Assembly: GCA_041918175.1 (NCBI GenBank)
Contig: JAYRWE010000080.1
Coordinates: 74,009-138,008, forward strand
Length of the DNA stretch: 64,000 bases
Direction: 5' to 3'
Origin: JABWAN01 sp041918175
GTDB lineage: Bacteria; Zhuqueibacterota; Zhuqueibacteria; Zhuqueibacterales; Zhuqueibacteraceae
Shown here: one piece after another, positions 8,278-17,203 of the stretch
Position numbering within the stretch: position 1 is the first letter of the stretch
Layout: every line of letters starts with the position of its first letter
Program-made: the position numbers and the translations under genes
The notes under the pieces: model-generated
The model's database searches: none
Seen by the model: the letters and a program-made list of their open reading frames with translations, nothing else
Told to the model about the DNA's origin: nothing

Positions 8278-11226
8278 ATGCCAAGGAAGTTGAAGCATAT
8301 CGCGCTCTTGTTTGCCGCGTTTGTGTTGAGCAGCAATGCGACGGCACAGCCAGGCTATCAGTTCGGCCAAAATAAAGTGCAGTACAAAAAATTTGATTGG
8401 GCGGTTTTGCGCACGGAGCATTTCGACGTGCATTATTACACCGAGGCTGCGGAAACTGCGCTGGACGCGGCGCGCATGGCCGAGCGCGGCTATGTGTATT
8501 TGAGCGAAGCGCTCGATCACAAAATCAAAGGCCGCATTCCGCTCGTGCTCTATGCCTCGCTCAACGATTTTCAACAAACGAATGTCGTGAGTGACTTGCT
8601 CGACGACGGCACGCGCGGCGTGACCGAAGGCCTGCGCAAACGCGTCGTGCTGCCCATCACCGGCTCGTATCGCGAATTCAATCACGTGCTCGTGCATGAG
8701 TTGGTGCATGCGTTTCAATTCGACATTATGAGCACGCGCTCAAATCTCAATCGATTCGATCCGCCGTTGTGGTTTGTGGAAGGCATGGCGGAGTATCTTT
8801 CGGTTGGGATGGACAACATCACGCGCATGTGGGTGCGCGACGGTTTGCTGCACGATGATCTCGTCTCCGTGCAGGAGTTGAACGGCACGTATGACATTCG
8901 CGTGTATCGCCTCGGTGAATCCGTGTGGTATTATGTCGGCGAGAAACACGGCAAAAAGAAAGTCGGCGAGATTTTTAAAACCGCGGTGAGTTACGGCGAC
9001 ATCGAGCGCTCGTTTAAAGAGCATCTCGGTTTCGATTTCAAAGGCCTCACCAAAGCCTGGCATGCGTTCGCGCAAGCGGATGCGATGCCCGCGGACTCTT
9101 CGTTGCAGCGCGTTGAAACCATTGCGCAGCGCGTGAGCAAGCAGGCCGGCTATTTTCATCGCATGAATCTCGTGCCCGCGCTCAGTCCCGACGGCAAGCA
9201 TGTCGCGTATGTCGCGAATAAAAATCTCACGGAAGAGATTTACTTGCTCTCCATGAAAGAGAACGGCAAGTATGACGAGCGTTTGTTGATCAAAGGCGGG
9301 CAGAGCCGCGATTTCGAATCGTTGCGCTTTTTTGATACGACCATCAATTGGTCGCGCGACGGGGAGCGCCTCGCTTTCATTTCGAAATCCGGCAAGGACG
9401 ATGCGATTTATGTGATGGAGCCTTTCGAAGATCGCATCACGCATCGCCTCGTGTTCGCGGAGTTGAATGGCCTCACCTCCCCGAGCTTCTCGCCCGATGG
9501 CGAGCAACTTGTTTTCACCGGCATTCGCGGCGGTCGCTCCGATCTTTATACGGTGAGCCTGCGCGACAACAAGCTTGTGCGTTTGACCGAAGATCGCTTT
9601 GCCGAATTGCAGCCGCAGTGGTCGCCCGATGGCAAGTCAATCGCGTTCGTTACCGATCGCGGTCACGGCACCAACGAGGAGCAGTTGCTCTTCGGCGATT
9701 TGGATTTGGCTTTGTATTCGTTCGCGACGAAAGAAATCGAAGTGTTGATGGATTTCGAAGGCAACGCGCTCAATCCACAATGGTCGCATGACGGCAGCGA
9801 GCTGGCGTTCGTGTCCGATCATCAAGGCATTCCGAATATCTATCGCCTCACTCTCGCGAGCCGCACGGTGACGCCGATCACTGCGCTGCAAAGCGGCGTC
9901 GTGGGCCTCACGGAAACCACGCCTGCGATGAGTTGGTCTGCCGATGGCCGCACGCTCGTCTTTACGAGTTTCGTGAAGCAACGTTGGCATCTCTATCGCA
10001 TGGAGTTGCAAGAAGCGACGCCGCTCGTCACTTATAACGCCGCGCACGCGAATAGCGCGCACGCGAACCATGAAATTGCAACCATTGTCGTATCCGATTC
10101 CGCATGGCTGCCTGCAACGCCGGAGATGAACAACTTCTACACGAGCTATGCGTTGACCGATGAAGATTCCATCGAAGCGCGCAAGTATAGCAACAAGCCC
10201 AGCTTTTCCGCGGCGAGCATTGGCGCGAGTTTCGGCGGCTTTTTCGGCACAACCGGCGGCGCGCAGTTTTTGTTTAGTGACGTGCTTAATCATCACAACA
10301 TTGTGCTCTCCACGAATCTGCGGCGCAATCTTTCGAACACAGACGTGGGCTTGGCCTATTTGAATCAAAGTCGGCGCATCAATTGGGGCTTCGAAACTTT
10401 TCAACTCAACAATGCCTATGGTGCATTCATCTCTCAAACCGCTGCGGGTTTTGTGAAGCAAACGTATCGCGGCGTGAATGCGTTTGCGTATCTGCCCTTC
10501 AGCCGTTATTCGCGTCTCGAAGTGAGCGCGGGCGCAACGTTTGTCGATGCGGATTTCGTGGTTGAGCAACTCAATTTTGAAACTGGTCGCGTGGATAAAA
10601 TCTCGCAGGATGTGGGCGGCGCAACGTTCGGGCAATATGGCGCTGCGTTGGTTTATGATAACACGGTCTATGGCCCGCTCGGCCCAATCTCCGGTCGTCG
10701 CAGCCGCTTGGACGTGCAACGCGCGACGAACGATTTTCAATTCACCACCGCGGTGCTCGATTATCGTCGTTATCGCAACGTCTTGCATCGCTCCGTGCTC
10801 GCCATGCGCGTGTTGAGCGGAGGCAGCTTCGGCCGTGATGCGCAAGTGTTCCAACTCGGTGGGCCGTACACGTTTCGCGGCGCGGATTATGGCGAGTTGA
10901 TTGGCACGCGTTTTTTGATCACGAATCTCGAATATCGTTATCCGTTGTTGCCATTCTTGCCCGCCTCGGCGGATTTTCTCAGCGGCGTCGCGTTCGCAGA
11001 TGCGGCCGCGGCATGGGGCATCGACGTGCCAGGCTTGGTGAAAGAAACGTTTCAACCGTTTTCAACTAAGGGCGGGTTTCATTTGCAGGATTTGCGCGGC
11101 GCGCTCGGTGTTGGTGCGCGCCTCAATTTGGGTTACTTCGTGTTGAAGTATGACATGGCGTGGCCCACGGATTTGAAGGATTTCAAATCGCCCGTAAAAC
11201 AATTTTCTGTAGGTGTGGATTTCTGA
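8278..11226 (+). CDS. Exported gluzincin-like peptidase with PD40 propeller and BamA-like outer-membrane barrel
   Basis: 982 aa. Signal peptide to about residue 24. A peptidase-MA-like zinc domain follows with HELVH at 140-144 and the downstream glutamate in WFVEGMAEY (E168). Residues about 290-610 hold repeated PD40/TolB-like beta-propeller blades (LSPDGKHVAYV, FSPDGEQLVFT, WSPDGKSIAFV, WSHDGSELAFV). The C-terminal third is a bacterial surface antigen (Omp85-type) barrel, with FQLGGPYTFRGADYGEL resembling the RGF-type lid motif. Probably a surface-anchored protease. AAGGAAAGG precedes the ATG. Terminator just downstream. Confidence 0.88.
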   Translation: MPRKLKHIALLFAAFVLSSNATAQPGYQFGQNKVQYKKFDWAVLRTEHFDVHYYTEAAETALDAARMAERGYVYLSEALDHKIKGRIPLVLYASLNDFQQTNVVSDLLDDGTRGVTEGLRKRVVLPITGSYREFNHVLVHELVHAFQFDIMSTRSNLNRFDPPLWFVEGMAEYLSVGMDNITRMWVRDGLLHDDLVSVQELNGTYDIRVYRLGESVWYYVGEKHGKKKVGEIFKTAVSYGDIERSFKEHLGFDFKGLTKAWHAFAQADAMPADSSLQRVETIAQRVSKQAGYFHRMNLVPALSPDGKHVAYVANKNLTEEIYLLSMKENGKYDERLLIKGGQSRDFESLRFFDTTINWSRDGERLAFISKSGKDDAIYVMEPFEDRITHRLVFAELNGLTSPSFSPDGEQLVFTGIRGGRSDLYTVSLRDNKLVRLTEDRFAELQPQWSPDGKSIAFVTDRGHGTNEEQLLFGDLDLALYSFATKEIEVLMDFEGNALNPQWSHDGSELAFVSDHQGIPNIYRLTLASRTVTPITALQSGVVGLTETTPAMSWSADGRTLVFTSFVKQRWHLYRMELQEATPLVTYNAAHANSAHANHEIATIVVSDSAWLPATPEMNNFYTSYALTDEDSIEARKYSNKPSFSAASIGASFGGFFGTTGGAQFLFSDVLNHHNIVLSTNLRRNLSNTDVGLAYLNQSRRINWGFETFQLNNAYGAFISQTAAGFVKQTYRGVNAFAYLPFSRYSRLEVSAGATFVDADFVVEQLNFETGRVDKISQDVGGATFGQYGAALVYDNTVYGPLGPISGRRSRLDVQRATNDFQFTTAVLDYRRYRNVLHRSVLAMRVLSGGSFGRDAQVFQLGGPYTFRGADYGELIGTRFLITNLEYRYPLLPFLPASADFLSGVAFADAAAAWGIDVPGLVKETFQPFSTKGGFHLQDLRGALGVGARLNLGYFVLKYDMAWPTDLKDFKSPVKQFSVGVDF

Positions 11227-11248
11227 TTTTCCCCTCCTCCTATGGCGC

Positions 11249-11287
11249 AGCAGACGGTTCGAGGAAAGAGCCGTCTGCTTTTTTTGT
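11249..11287 (+). terminator. Intrinsic terminator after the surface peptidase gene
   Basis: Perfect 9-bp stem AGCAGACGG / CCGTCTGCT (11249-11257, 11271-11279) followed by a run of T. Confidence 0.85.
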
Positions 11288-11581
11288 TTAGAAGGGTGCC
11301 TGTAGCTGTTCACGAATCTTTTCCTTCAACCAGCTCTCAATCAAGCGCCGAGATGAAAGCCCTTCTCTTTGCGCGATACGGCGAATTTGATGGCTCATTT
11401 GCTTTTTTAGAGAGAGCGTTTCAATTGGCTGATCGTTGGCATCCACAATGATGACTTTGAGATTTGGAGAAACAGAGAACTTCACGGACTTAGCATACAA
11501 ATCCGCTGTCGAGTGAGTATCTAGCCACTCACTAGCTTCCTCGAAGCTTTGAAAGTCGGGTAAACTTTTACGCCTTGGCAT
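11288..11581 (-). CDS. BrnA/CopG-like antitoxin
   Basis: 97 aa. The N-terminal FEEASEWLDTH segment and the C-terminal helix pair (HQIRRIAQREGLSSRRLIESWL) look like a CopG-type antitoxin with a late ribbon-helix-helix. The start overlaps the end of the upstream BrnT-like gene by 14 bp, so the two are one operon read on the minus strand, toxin first as in brnTA. Function inferred from the pairing. Confidence 0.75.
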   Translation of the reverse strand: MPRRKSLPDFQSFEEASEWLDTHSTADLYAKSVKFSVSPNLKVIIVDANDQPIETLSLKKQMSHQIRRIAQREGLSSRRLIESWLKEKIREQLQAPF

Positions 11582-11855
11582 ACCTTTTCCGTTCTTTTAA
11601 ATCCATATCTCTTGCACTGATGACGAAGGCCGCTTGATCAAGTTTGTGGATGAAGAAGACGCTTAAATATCTCCCACTTTCTATTTGACCGTATCCGCCG
11701 TACAGATCTTCGCCAGCAACATGCCCTTTTTCCAGCCTTTTGAAATGAGTTTCACGTAAGCCTAACACCTCATTGACTTCATCCTCGTCAACGCCATGCT
11801 TACGCCAGATCTTTTCGACGATCTGCTCACGAATCACGACTCGTTTGATTATCAT
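11568..11855 (-). CDS. BrnT-like RNase toxin
   Basis: 95 aa. The C-terminal ISARDMDLKERKRYAK matches the conserved end of BrnT-family RelE-fold toxins (ARxxxxxERxxY). The N-terminal half, with HGVDEDEVNEVL, fits the family helix. First gene of a two-gene minus-strand operon with the CopG-like antitoxin. Confidence 0.75.
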   Translation of the reverse strand: MIIKRVVIREQIVEKIWRKHGVDEDEVNEVLGLRETHFKRLEKGHVAGEDLYGGYGQIESGRYLSVFFIHKLDQAAFVISARDMDLKERKRYAKA

Positions 11856-11968
11856 GGATAACCCCGTCTTTGCCTTTCAACTTAAGAATACTGCCGATGA
11901 AAGCAAAACGTTTTTTAGTGCTGCGCACGTGCTTCGTCACTATTCAGCACCACCACTCCACCCAATCA

Positions 11969-12931
11969 TCATTCCAAACTTCTCCTCATCGTCCCCTCAA
12001 TCCTCCCAAACGGCTCCTCGGTCGGAACAAAAATCTCGTTGTGATTCTCCATGCCGAAGCGTTCGAGATCGAACGGAATGTAATGTTTGTTCGGCATCAC
12101 GAGGTTGATCTCCGTTACTTCCGCGCATTTTTCCAAAACGGCTTTGCCGAGTAAGTAAATCGTCTGCTGCACGGAATAGCTGTAGTGCTGCGCAAAGGTA
12201 TCGAGCACGGCTTGCCGAATGGTTTGCCGGCAGCGATTGAAATCAATATTCGCGCTCGCATAACTCCAGCGCAGGTTCACATCGCTCGCCAAGATGCGGT
12301 CGTTCGTCTCTTTCAAAGTCGTGTATTGATCTTTGATATAATTCTCAAAACCGGAGTCGGTGGTTTTGAGGATGAGCAAGTTTTCAATGCCAGCTTCGAC
12401 GGTGAGTTGGTCGCGACGCAGCGTAATTGTGCTCGTCCACTTCTCATTGCCTGCGCTGATGAACGTGTGCGGGTGCGGCGCAGCCTCTTTGCCCAATTCC
12501 GCGACGATCATTTGTCGCCATTGCTGCAAACTTGCGCGAGAGATTTGGGGATTGTTCTCTAAAAATTTTTCGGTCAGTGTATGCCCGCCCAATTCGGAAA
12601 CGATCACTCGCTGCCAAAGCTTTTCGCTCAACTCGATGCGCACGCACGACACCTGAGGATTGTGCCGCAAGAAATGCTGCGCGAGCGCTTGCCCAAATTC
12701 CTCGATGCTGTTCAGCGAATGCTCTTTTGCGAGCGCATAAACCGTGTTCTTCATTGTGTCCGTCGGCAGCACTTTGCGATTGTCGCCCTCGGTATAAACC
12801 GTCTCGAAATCACCTTCGAGTTGAATGCCTACATTCACCTCTTTGAAGTCATGATAGTTCGGTCGGCGAATGATCTTCGCGAAACGCACGGAAGACTTGC
12901 CATAGCAATTTTGGGAGAGCACGGCTTGCAT
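11969..12931 (-). CDS. Urate oxidase (cofactor-free uricase)
   Basis: 320 aa. Oxidises urate to 5-hydroxyisourate in purine breakdown; acts as two tandem T-fold domains. Family segments seen: GKSSVRFAKIIR at the start, LPTDTMKNTVYALA (the conserved catalytic threonine region), HPHTFISAGNEKWTSTI, and LPTEEPFGRIEGT-like VPTEEPFGRIEGT at the C-terminus. The ATG at 12931 has GAGGAAAC upstream; the frame extends 12 codons further without support. The enzyme for the next step is encoded 1.2 kb away (14127-14474). Confidence 0.9.
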   Translation of the reverse strand: MQAVLSQNCYGKSSVRFAKIIRRPNYHDFKEVNVGIQLEGDFETVYTEGDNRKVLPTDTMKNTVYALAKEHSLNSIEEFGQALAQHFLRHNPQVSCVRIELSEKLWQRVIVSELGGHTLTEKFLENNPQISRASLQQWRQMIVAELGKEAAPHPHTFISAGNEKWTSTITLRRDQLTVEAGIENLLILKTTDSGFENYIKDQYTTLKETNDRILASDVNLRWSYASANIDFNRCRQTIRQAVLDTFAQHYSYSVQQTIYLLGKAVLEKCAEVTEINLVMPNKHYIPFDLERFGMENHNEIFVPTEEPFGRIEGTMRRSLE

Positions 12932-13037
12932 GTTTCCTCGCTTTCTTTTTAGTTTCAAAACGCGCATTGAAACAAAAATCTATCTCGGCTCGAACAAGCT
13001 TTGACTTCAGGTACCAACAAAACCCAAAGGAGACCTC

Positions 13038-14078
13038 ATGACGGCACGCCTCAAACTCGCGACAAACTTCCACTGGCTATTCTTCTTCGCCCTGGCTACA
13101 ACAATATGTGTAATTGAAGCGCAGATTATCTCTTCCAAGTTCTTCGCGCAAAATCCCGACATGCTCGCATTGGCGATTACGTTCGACATTGCTCTCGGCA
13201 TCCCAATCTTATACTACTTTCTCGCCGTGCGTCGCAAACACGCGCCGCTAGTGACGCTCATTCCGATCTTTATTCTCTCTTTGGTGCTGACCGGCTTGAT
13301 TCTACCGGTTGAGCAACACGCCTATCTCGATCTTCTCAAACTCGTCATTCCTTTCATCGAACTTCTCGTGCTGAGTTACATCGCTATTAAGATTCGAGCG
13401 CTCATAAAAACCTTTCGTTCGATCCAAACAGACGAGCTTTATTTTAGCGATGCGTTAGCAGAGAGTTGTCACCGCGTACTCGGCAAGGTGCCAGGCTTGG
13501 GCTTCATACGCACGGAGTTTTCATTGCTCTATTTGGCAATGTGCGGCTGGTTTAAAAAATACGAACCGATCAATCTCAAGCATGCGGTGTTTTCCTATCA
13601 TCGCAAGAGCGGCTATGGCGCGATTCTCGGCGTGATGATGATGGCGCTCGTCACTGAAACGCTGGCGCTTCACATACTCTTGCAACAATGGCGCAGCCTC
13701 GCCGCATGGATTTTCACGGGCCTGAGCGCTTATAGCATGTTGTGGCTCCTCGGCGATTATCACGCGCTGCGGCTGCATCCGATTATTTTGAGCGCCGATA
13801 CTCTATTCCTTCGCACCGGCCTGCGTTGGCGCGTTAATCTTCCGCTCAACAATATCGCGGCAATTGAAAAATTCCACGCGAGAGAGAAACGGGGCAAAGA
13901 GTATTTGAGTTTGGCGATCTTCGGTGCGCCGCGTTTGGTGCTTCATTGCAAGCAACCAACGCTGGTGCAGGGCTTGTTTGGCATCAAACGCATGGTCTCG
14001 CAAATCGGTTTGTATATTGATGAAGAGAAACTCTTCTTGGAGAGAGTACAATCGCGCTGCAACGAGGGCGCGCAGTGA
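13038..14078 (+). CDS. Uncharacterised multi-pass membrane protein
   Basis: 346 aa. AAAGGAG lies 6 bases before the ATG. About four hydrophobic helices in the first 125 residues, a soluble stretch, then two more helices around 195-245 and a C-terminal soluble domain (residues 255-340) with a beta-rich PH-like feel (LFLRTGLRWRVNLPLNNIAAIEKF). No known motif recognised. It sits, on the opposite strand, between uricase and hydroxyisourate hydrolase, which may be coincidence. Confidence 0.75.
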   Translation: MTARLKLATNFHWLFFFALATTICVIEAQIISSKFFAQNPDMLALAITFDIALGIPILYYFLAVRRKHAPLVTLIPIFILSLVLTGLILPVEQHAYLDLLKLVIPFIELLVLSYIAIKIRALIKTFRSIQTDELYFSDALAESCHRVLGKVPGLGFIRTEFSLLYLAMCGWFKKYEPINLKHAVFSYHRKSGYGAILGVMMMALVTETLALHILLQQWRSLAAWIFTGLSAYSMLWLLGDYHALRLHPIILSADTLFLRTGLRWRVNLPLNNIAAIEKFHAREKRGKEYLSLAIFGAPRLVLHCKQPTLVQGLFGIKRMVSQIGLYIDEEKLFLERVQSRCNEGAQ

Positions 14079-14126
14079 AGCCAAAGTATTCAACCACGCC
14101 CCAACCGTGGTTGCACTTGATCGGCT

Positions 14127-14474
14127 TCAACTCCCGCGGTAGGTGGAATAGCCAAACGGGCTCAACAGCAGCGGCACGTGATAATGTTGCTCGGGGTGCG
14201 TGATCTCAAAAGTAATGCTCACGAAAGGATAAAAACTTTCCACTTCCTGTCGGCGAAAATAACTGCCGGTGTCAAACGTCATTTGATACAACCCAATCGC
14301 AAGTTGAAAATCCGGCGGGAGCAAATTCATAATGCGACCGTCGTCGTTCGTTTGTCCGATGGCAAGCTCTTGCCACGCGCTATTCGCATCGCGCTGCGCA
14401 AGCTTGACTGCAATGCCGCTCGCAGGCCGGCCTTGCGCCGTATCTAAAACATGCGTTGTAATTGGGCTCTTCAT
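14127..14474 (-). CDS. uraH: 5-hydroxyisourate hydrolase (transthyretin-like)
   Basis: 115 aa, the usual size. N-terminal ITTHVLDTAQGRPASG holds the catalytic histidine; the C-terminus ends in the family signature YSTYRGS, and EQHYHVPLLLSPFGY is the conserved penultimate strand. Converts the uricase product to OHCU. No OHCU decarboxylase gene (third step) is in the window. Confidence 0.93.
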   Translation of the reverse strand: MKSPITTHVLDTAQGRPASGIAVKLAQRDANSAWQELAIGQTNDDGRIMNLLPPDFQLAIGLYQMTFDTGSYFRRQEVESFYPFVSITFEITHPEQHYHVPLLLSPFGYSTYRGS

Positions 14475-14503
14475 CTTTTCGTTCTCTGTTTACTGGTGGC
14501 TGA

Positions 14504-14836
14504 TCACTTCTTCGCAGGCAGCGAGCTAACGAACTTCAATCCTCGCTCCACCCACGCGCGCAATGCCGCGTCGTTCGCCACGCCTTTCGCATCAATATAA
14601 ACCATCCCCTTCATCGGCTTGCCGGTAAAATCCATCGGGCGCGCATGCGGTTGCGCCAATGCCTCCGCGTGTTGCTCCGGTCCGACGCGCACCATGAGTT
14701 CGTTGCCGACAATGCCGCAGCACATATGGCCGTTGACCATGAAAGCCAAACCACCGAACATTTTCTTTTCTTGCACGTCGGCGCGTTTGTGCAGTTGCTT
14801 GCGCACGCGTTCGGCAAGCGTGTTGTCAAATGCCAT
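14504..14836 (-). CDS. TfoX N-terminal domain protein
   Basis: 110 aa single-domain protein. VQEKKMFGGLAFMVNGHMCCGI and the later VRVGPEQ, MDFTGKPMKGMVYI are the standard TfoX_N pattern. The start at 14836 is preferred because GAGAGGAA lies 6-7 bases away; an in-frame ATG two codons upstream sits directly on that site. Role outside competence-regulating species is not known. Confidence 0.88.
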   Translation of the reverse strand: MAFDNTLAERVRKQLHKRADVQEKKMFGGLAFMVNGHMCCGIVGNELMVRVGPEQHAEALAQPHARPMDFTGKPMKGMVYIDAKGVANDAALRAWVERGLKFVSSLPAKK

Positions 14837-15040
14837 ACTCATTTCCTCTCATGAAGTTTGCAAAGAAGCGGTGTGGGTTCAAGCATGAGCGACATTTTCG
14901 CACCTCAGGAGAAATTGCCTTCTGCTGTTCCTTCAAAGCCGGATGCGCTGGATGACTAACGGTAGGGAAATGCGTTCAACCGAAATAATGATAACCAACC
15001 CACGCGCTCGAAGCAAGCGCAAAGACGCCGAACGTTTATC

Positions 15041-15115
15041 GAGAATCGCTTCGCGCCCTTTCGGTGAGAGCCACGCAATTTTCACGTGACCCGATTTTGG
15101 AAAGTAGATGTTCTT
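15041..15115 (-). pseudogene. Possible remnant of a Crp/Fnr-type cyclic-nucleotide-binding domain
   Basis: The minus strand encodes KNIYFPKSGHVKIAWLSPKG followed by REAIL, which resembles the beta-roll core of Crp-like regulators (FYIxxGxVKLxxxSxxGKEA). Nothing before or after it fits that family, so it can only be a decayed fragment or a chance match. The rest of the 14843-15219 gap has no other gene. Confidence 0.25.
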
Positions 15116-15219
15116 CCCACAATTATTTCCCCAAGCCCGCGCGAGGCCTGTAAGCAGTTCTCGTTTCCTGCGACAAAAGAAAAAATGGTTTGCTCTAACT
15201 TTTATGAATGGAGAGAACA

Positions 15220-16929
15220 ATGTACTATCGTATCCTTTTTTCTTGCGTCATTATTGTAGCGGCGTTGAGCCTGGCAAAAGTTGCCGCTCTCGCACAAACT
15301 TCCGCGGACACGCCCAAGGGCGCGCCCGAGGCGACCATCAATCTTGCCACACAAGAAGGCGCGCAACTCGTCAAAGGCGAATGGCGCTACAGCGACACGA
15401 AAATTATTGAAGTCGATTTCAAAGGCCCCGGCGCCGACAATCAACCAACGGGCGCGGCGGTGAAGACGTATGATTACACGCCGCATGCGGGCGGCGCTGA
15501 TTTTGACGACGCGCAATGGCAAGTGATTGCGCCGAACACGCTCAATGCGCGCCGCGGCAACGGCAAGTTGAGTTTCAATTGGTATCGCATCAAACTCACT
15601 ATTCCCAAGCGCATCGAAAATTTTGAGACGCGCGGCGCAACGGCCGTGTTCGAAACCGCGCTTGATGATTATGCCGAAGTGTGGGTTGACGGCGAGCTTT
15701 CGCGCGCGCTCGGGCAGGAAGGCGGCTCGGTGATCAATGGTTGGAATGCAGCGAATCGCCTTGTGCTTGCTCGCAACGTGCAGCCCGGCCAGCAGATTCA
15801 ACTCGCAGTGTTTGGCGCGAATGGGCCACTGTCGAATCCGCCCACGAATTTTATTTGGATGCGCTACGCGAAGTTGGAGTTTTATAAAAATGCAGCAGCA
15901 GTGCCGCTTGCGCTCACGCCCGCGGAAGTGAATGTCAATATCGTGCGCCTCGATCCCGCGATGGATGCCATCGTCGGCCCGAATCCGAAAATTTTTAAAT
16001 TGGCGGAGGGCTTCCAATTCACCGAAGGCCCGGCGTGGGTGCGCGAGGGAAAATATTTGCTCTTCAGCGATCCGAACAGCAACATCATTTACAAGTATGC
16101 GCCGAACGGCAATAGCGCAGGCACGCTCGAAATTTTCCGCACGCCGAGCGGATACTCCGGCGCTGACATTGCCGAGTATCATCAACCCGGCTCGAACGGT
16201 TTGGCGCTTGATGCGCAAGGTCGATTGACGATCAACGAACACGGCAATCATCGCGTGTCGCGTTTGGAAAAAGACGGCAAGCTCACGGTGCTCGCGGATA
16301 ACTACAAAGGCAAGCGCCTCAATAGCCCGAATGATTTGGTGTATCGCTCCGATGGCGCGTTGTTTTTCACTGATCCGCCGTTTGGTTTTCCCAAGCTCTA
16401 TCAAGATGCACGCAAGGAGTTGAAGTTCAGCGGCGTCTATTCGCTTTATCAAGGCAAGCTGCAATTGCTCAACACAGAGTTGAGCGGGCCGAACGGCATT
16501 GCGCTTTCTGCGGATGAAAAATATTTGTACGTGGGCAATTGGTACGACGCGAGCCTTTATACGAACGGAAAGCAAGACGAGAAGAAGGTTGTGGTGCTGC
16601 GCTTTGCAGTGAATGCCGACGCAACGCTTTCAAACGGCAAAGTCTTTTTTGATATGACGAGCGCGCAGGGCGAGGATGCGATTGACGGCATTAAAGTGGA
16701 TCAACAAGGCAATCTGTATGTGTCCGGCCCCGGCGGCTTGTGGGTGATTTCGGCGGAGGGCAAACACCTCGGCACGATCAACGCGCCGAAACACATTCAC
16801 AACATGGCGTGGGGCGAGGACGACAACCAAACGCTCTATCTTTGCGCGCGCAGCGGTTTGTATCGCATGCGCTTGAATGTCGCCGGCGCGGGTGCGTTCA
16901 GCAATGCGGCGTCCATGTCGTTGAAATAA
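15220..16929 (+). CDS. Exported SMP-30/gluconolactonase-like beta-propeller protein
   Basis: 569 aa. Start at the ATG 15220, since GGAGAG stands 5 bases upstream; an ATG 4 codons earlier lacks a site. Signal peptide (IIVAALSLAKVAALAQ). Residues about 45-230 form a beta-sandwich, galactose-binding-like extension (VWVDGELSRALGQ). From about 245 there is an SMP-30 propeller: EGFQFTEGPAW, GSNGLALDAQGRLTINEHGNHRV, LNSPNDLVYRSDGALFFTDPPFG, GPNGIALSADEKYLYV, with the E, N and D metal ligands. A periplasmic lactonase or sugar hydrolase is likely; substrate unknown. Confidence 0.88.
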   Translation: MYYRILFSCVIIVAALSLAKVAALAQTSADTPKGAPEATINLATQEGAQLVKGEWRYSDTKIIEVDFKGPGADNQPTGAAVKTYDYTPHAGGADFDDAQWQVIAPNTLNARRGNGKLSFNWYRIKLTIPKRIENFETRGATAVFETALDDYAEVWVDGELSRALGQEGGSVINGWNAANRLVLARNVQPGQQIQLAVFGANGPLSNPPTNFIWMRYAKLEFYKNAAAVPLALTPAEVNVNIVRLDPAMDAIVGPNPKIFKLAEGFQFTEGPAWVREGKYLLFSDPNSNIIYKYAPNGNSAGTLEIFRTPSGYSGADIAEYHQPGSNGLALDAQGRLTINEHGNHRVSRLEKDGKLTVLADNYKGKRLNSPNDLVYRSDGALFFTDPPFGFPKLYQDARKELKFSGVYSLYQGKLQLLNTELSGPNGIALSADEKYLYVGNWYDASLYTNGKQDEKKVVVLRFAVNADATLSNGKVFFDMTSAQGEDAIDGIKVDQQGNLYVSGPGGLWVISAEGKHLGTINAPKHIHNMAWGEDDNQTLYLCARSGLYRMRLNVAGAGAFSNAASMSLK

Positions 16930-16982
16930 GTCATTTGCAACAGCGTTCAGCCGTGGTTGCGCCTTCGCGGAGCAAGAATGAA

Positions 16983-17014
16983 AAAAGCGCATTAGCACAA
17001 ACTAATGCGCTTTT
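16983..17014. terminator. Symmetrical hairpin, terminator of the SMP-30-like gene
   Basis: Perfect 13-bp stem AAAAGCGCATTAG / CTAATGCGCTTTT with a 6-nt loop. A-run on one side and T-run on the other, so it could act for both converging genes. Confidence 0.8.
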
Positions 17015-17203
17015 CAATTTTCAACTCCCCTCACCTCATCTTCAAACCCAATATCAAGCCTCAAACACGCACGCTCGGTTGGGCTTGCCGCAAGCGTTTG
17101 CTGATTCGCAGTGCGCGTTAGATTTCTGCGCGGGAAAGTTCTCTGCGACTGTCTGAATTGCCATCGGCCTCATCTCTTCGTCACTCCCAAACGCCCTCTG
17201 CCT

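Noticed and set aside
7954..8718. N-terminal extension of the EamA permease frame up to 8718
   Set aside because: Runs through the family A inverted repeat and into the divergent peptidase gene; composition is not protein-like.
14933..15220. Full-length regulator gene on the minus strand
   Set aside because: Only about 25 residues resemble a Crp-type domain; the rest is unlike any regulator, so it is listed only as a possible remnant.
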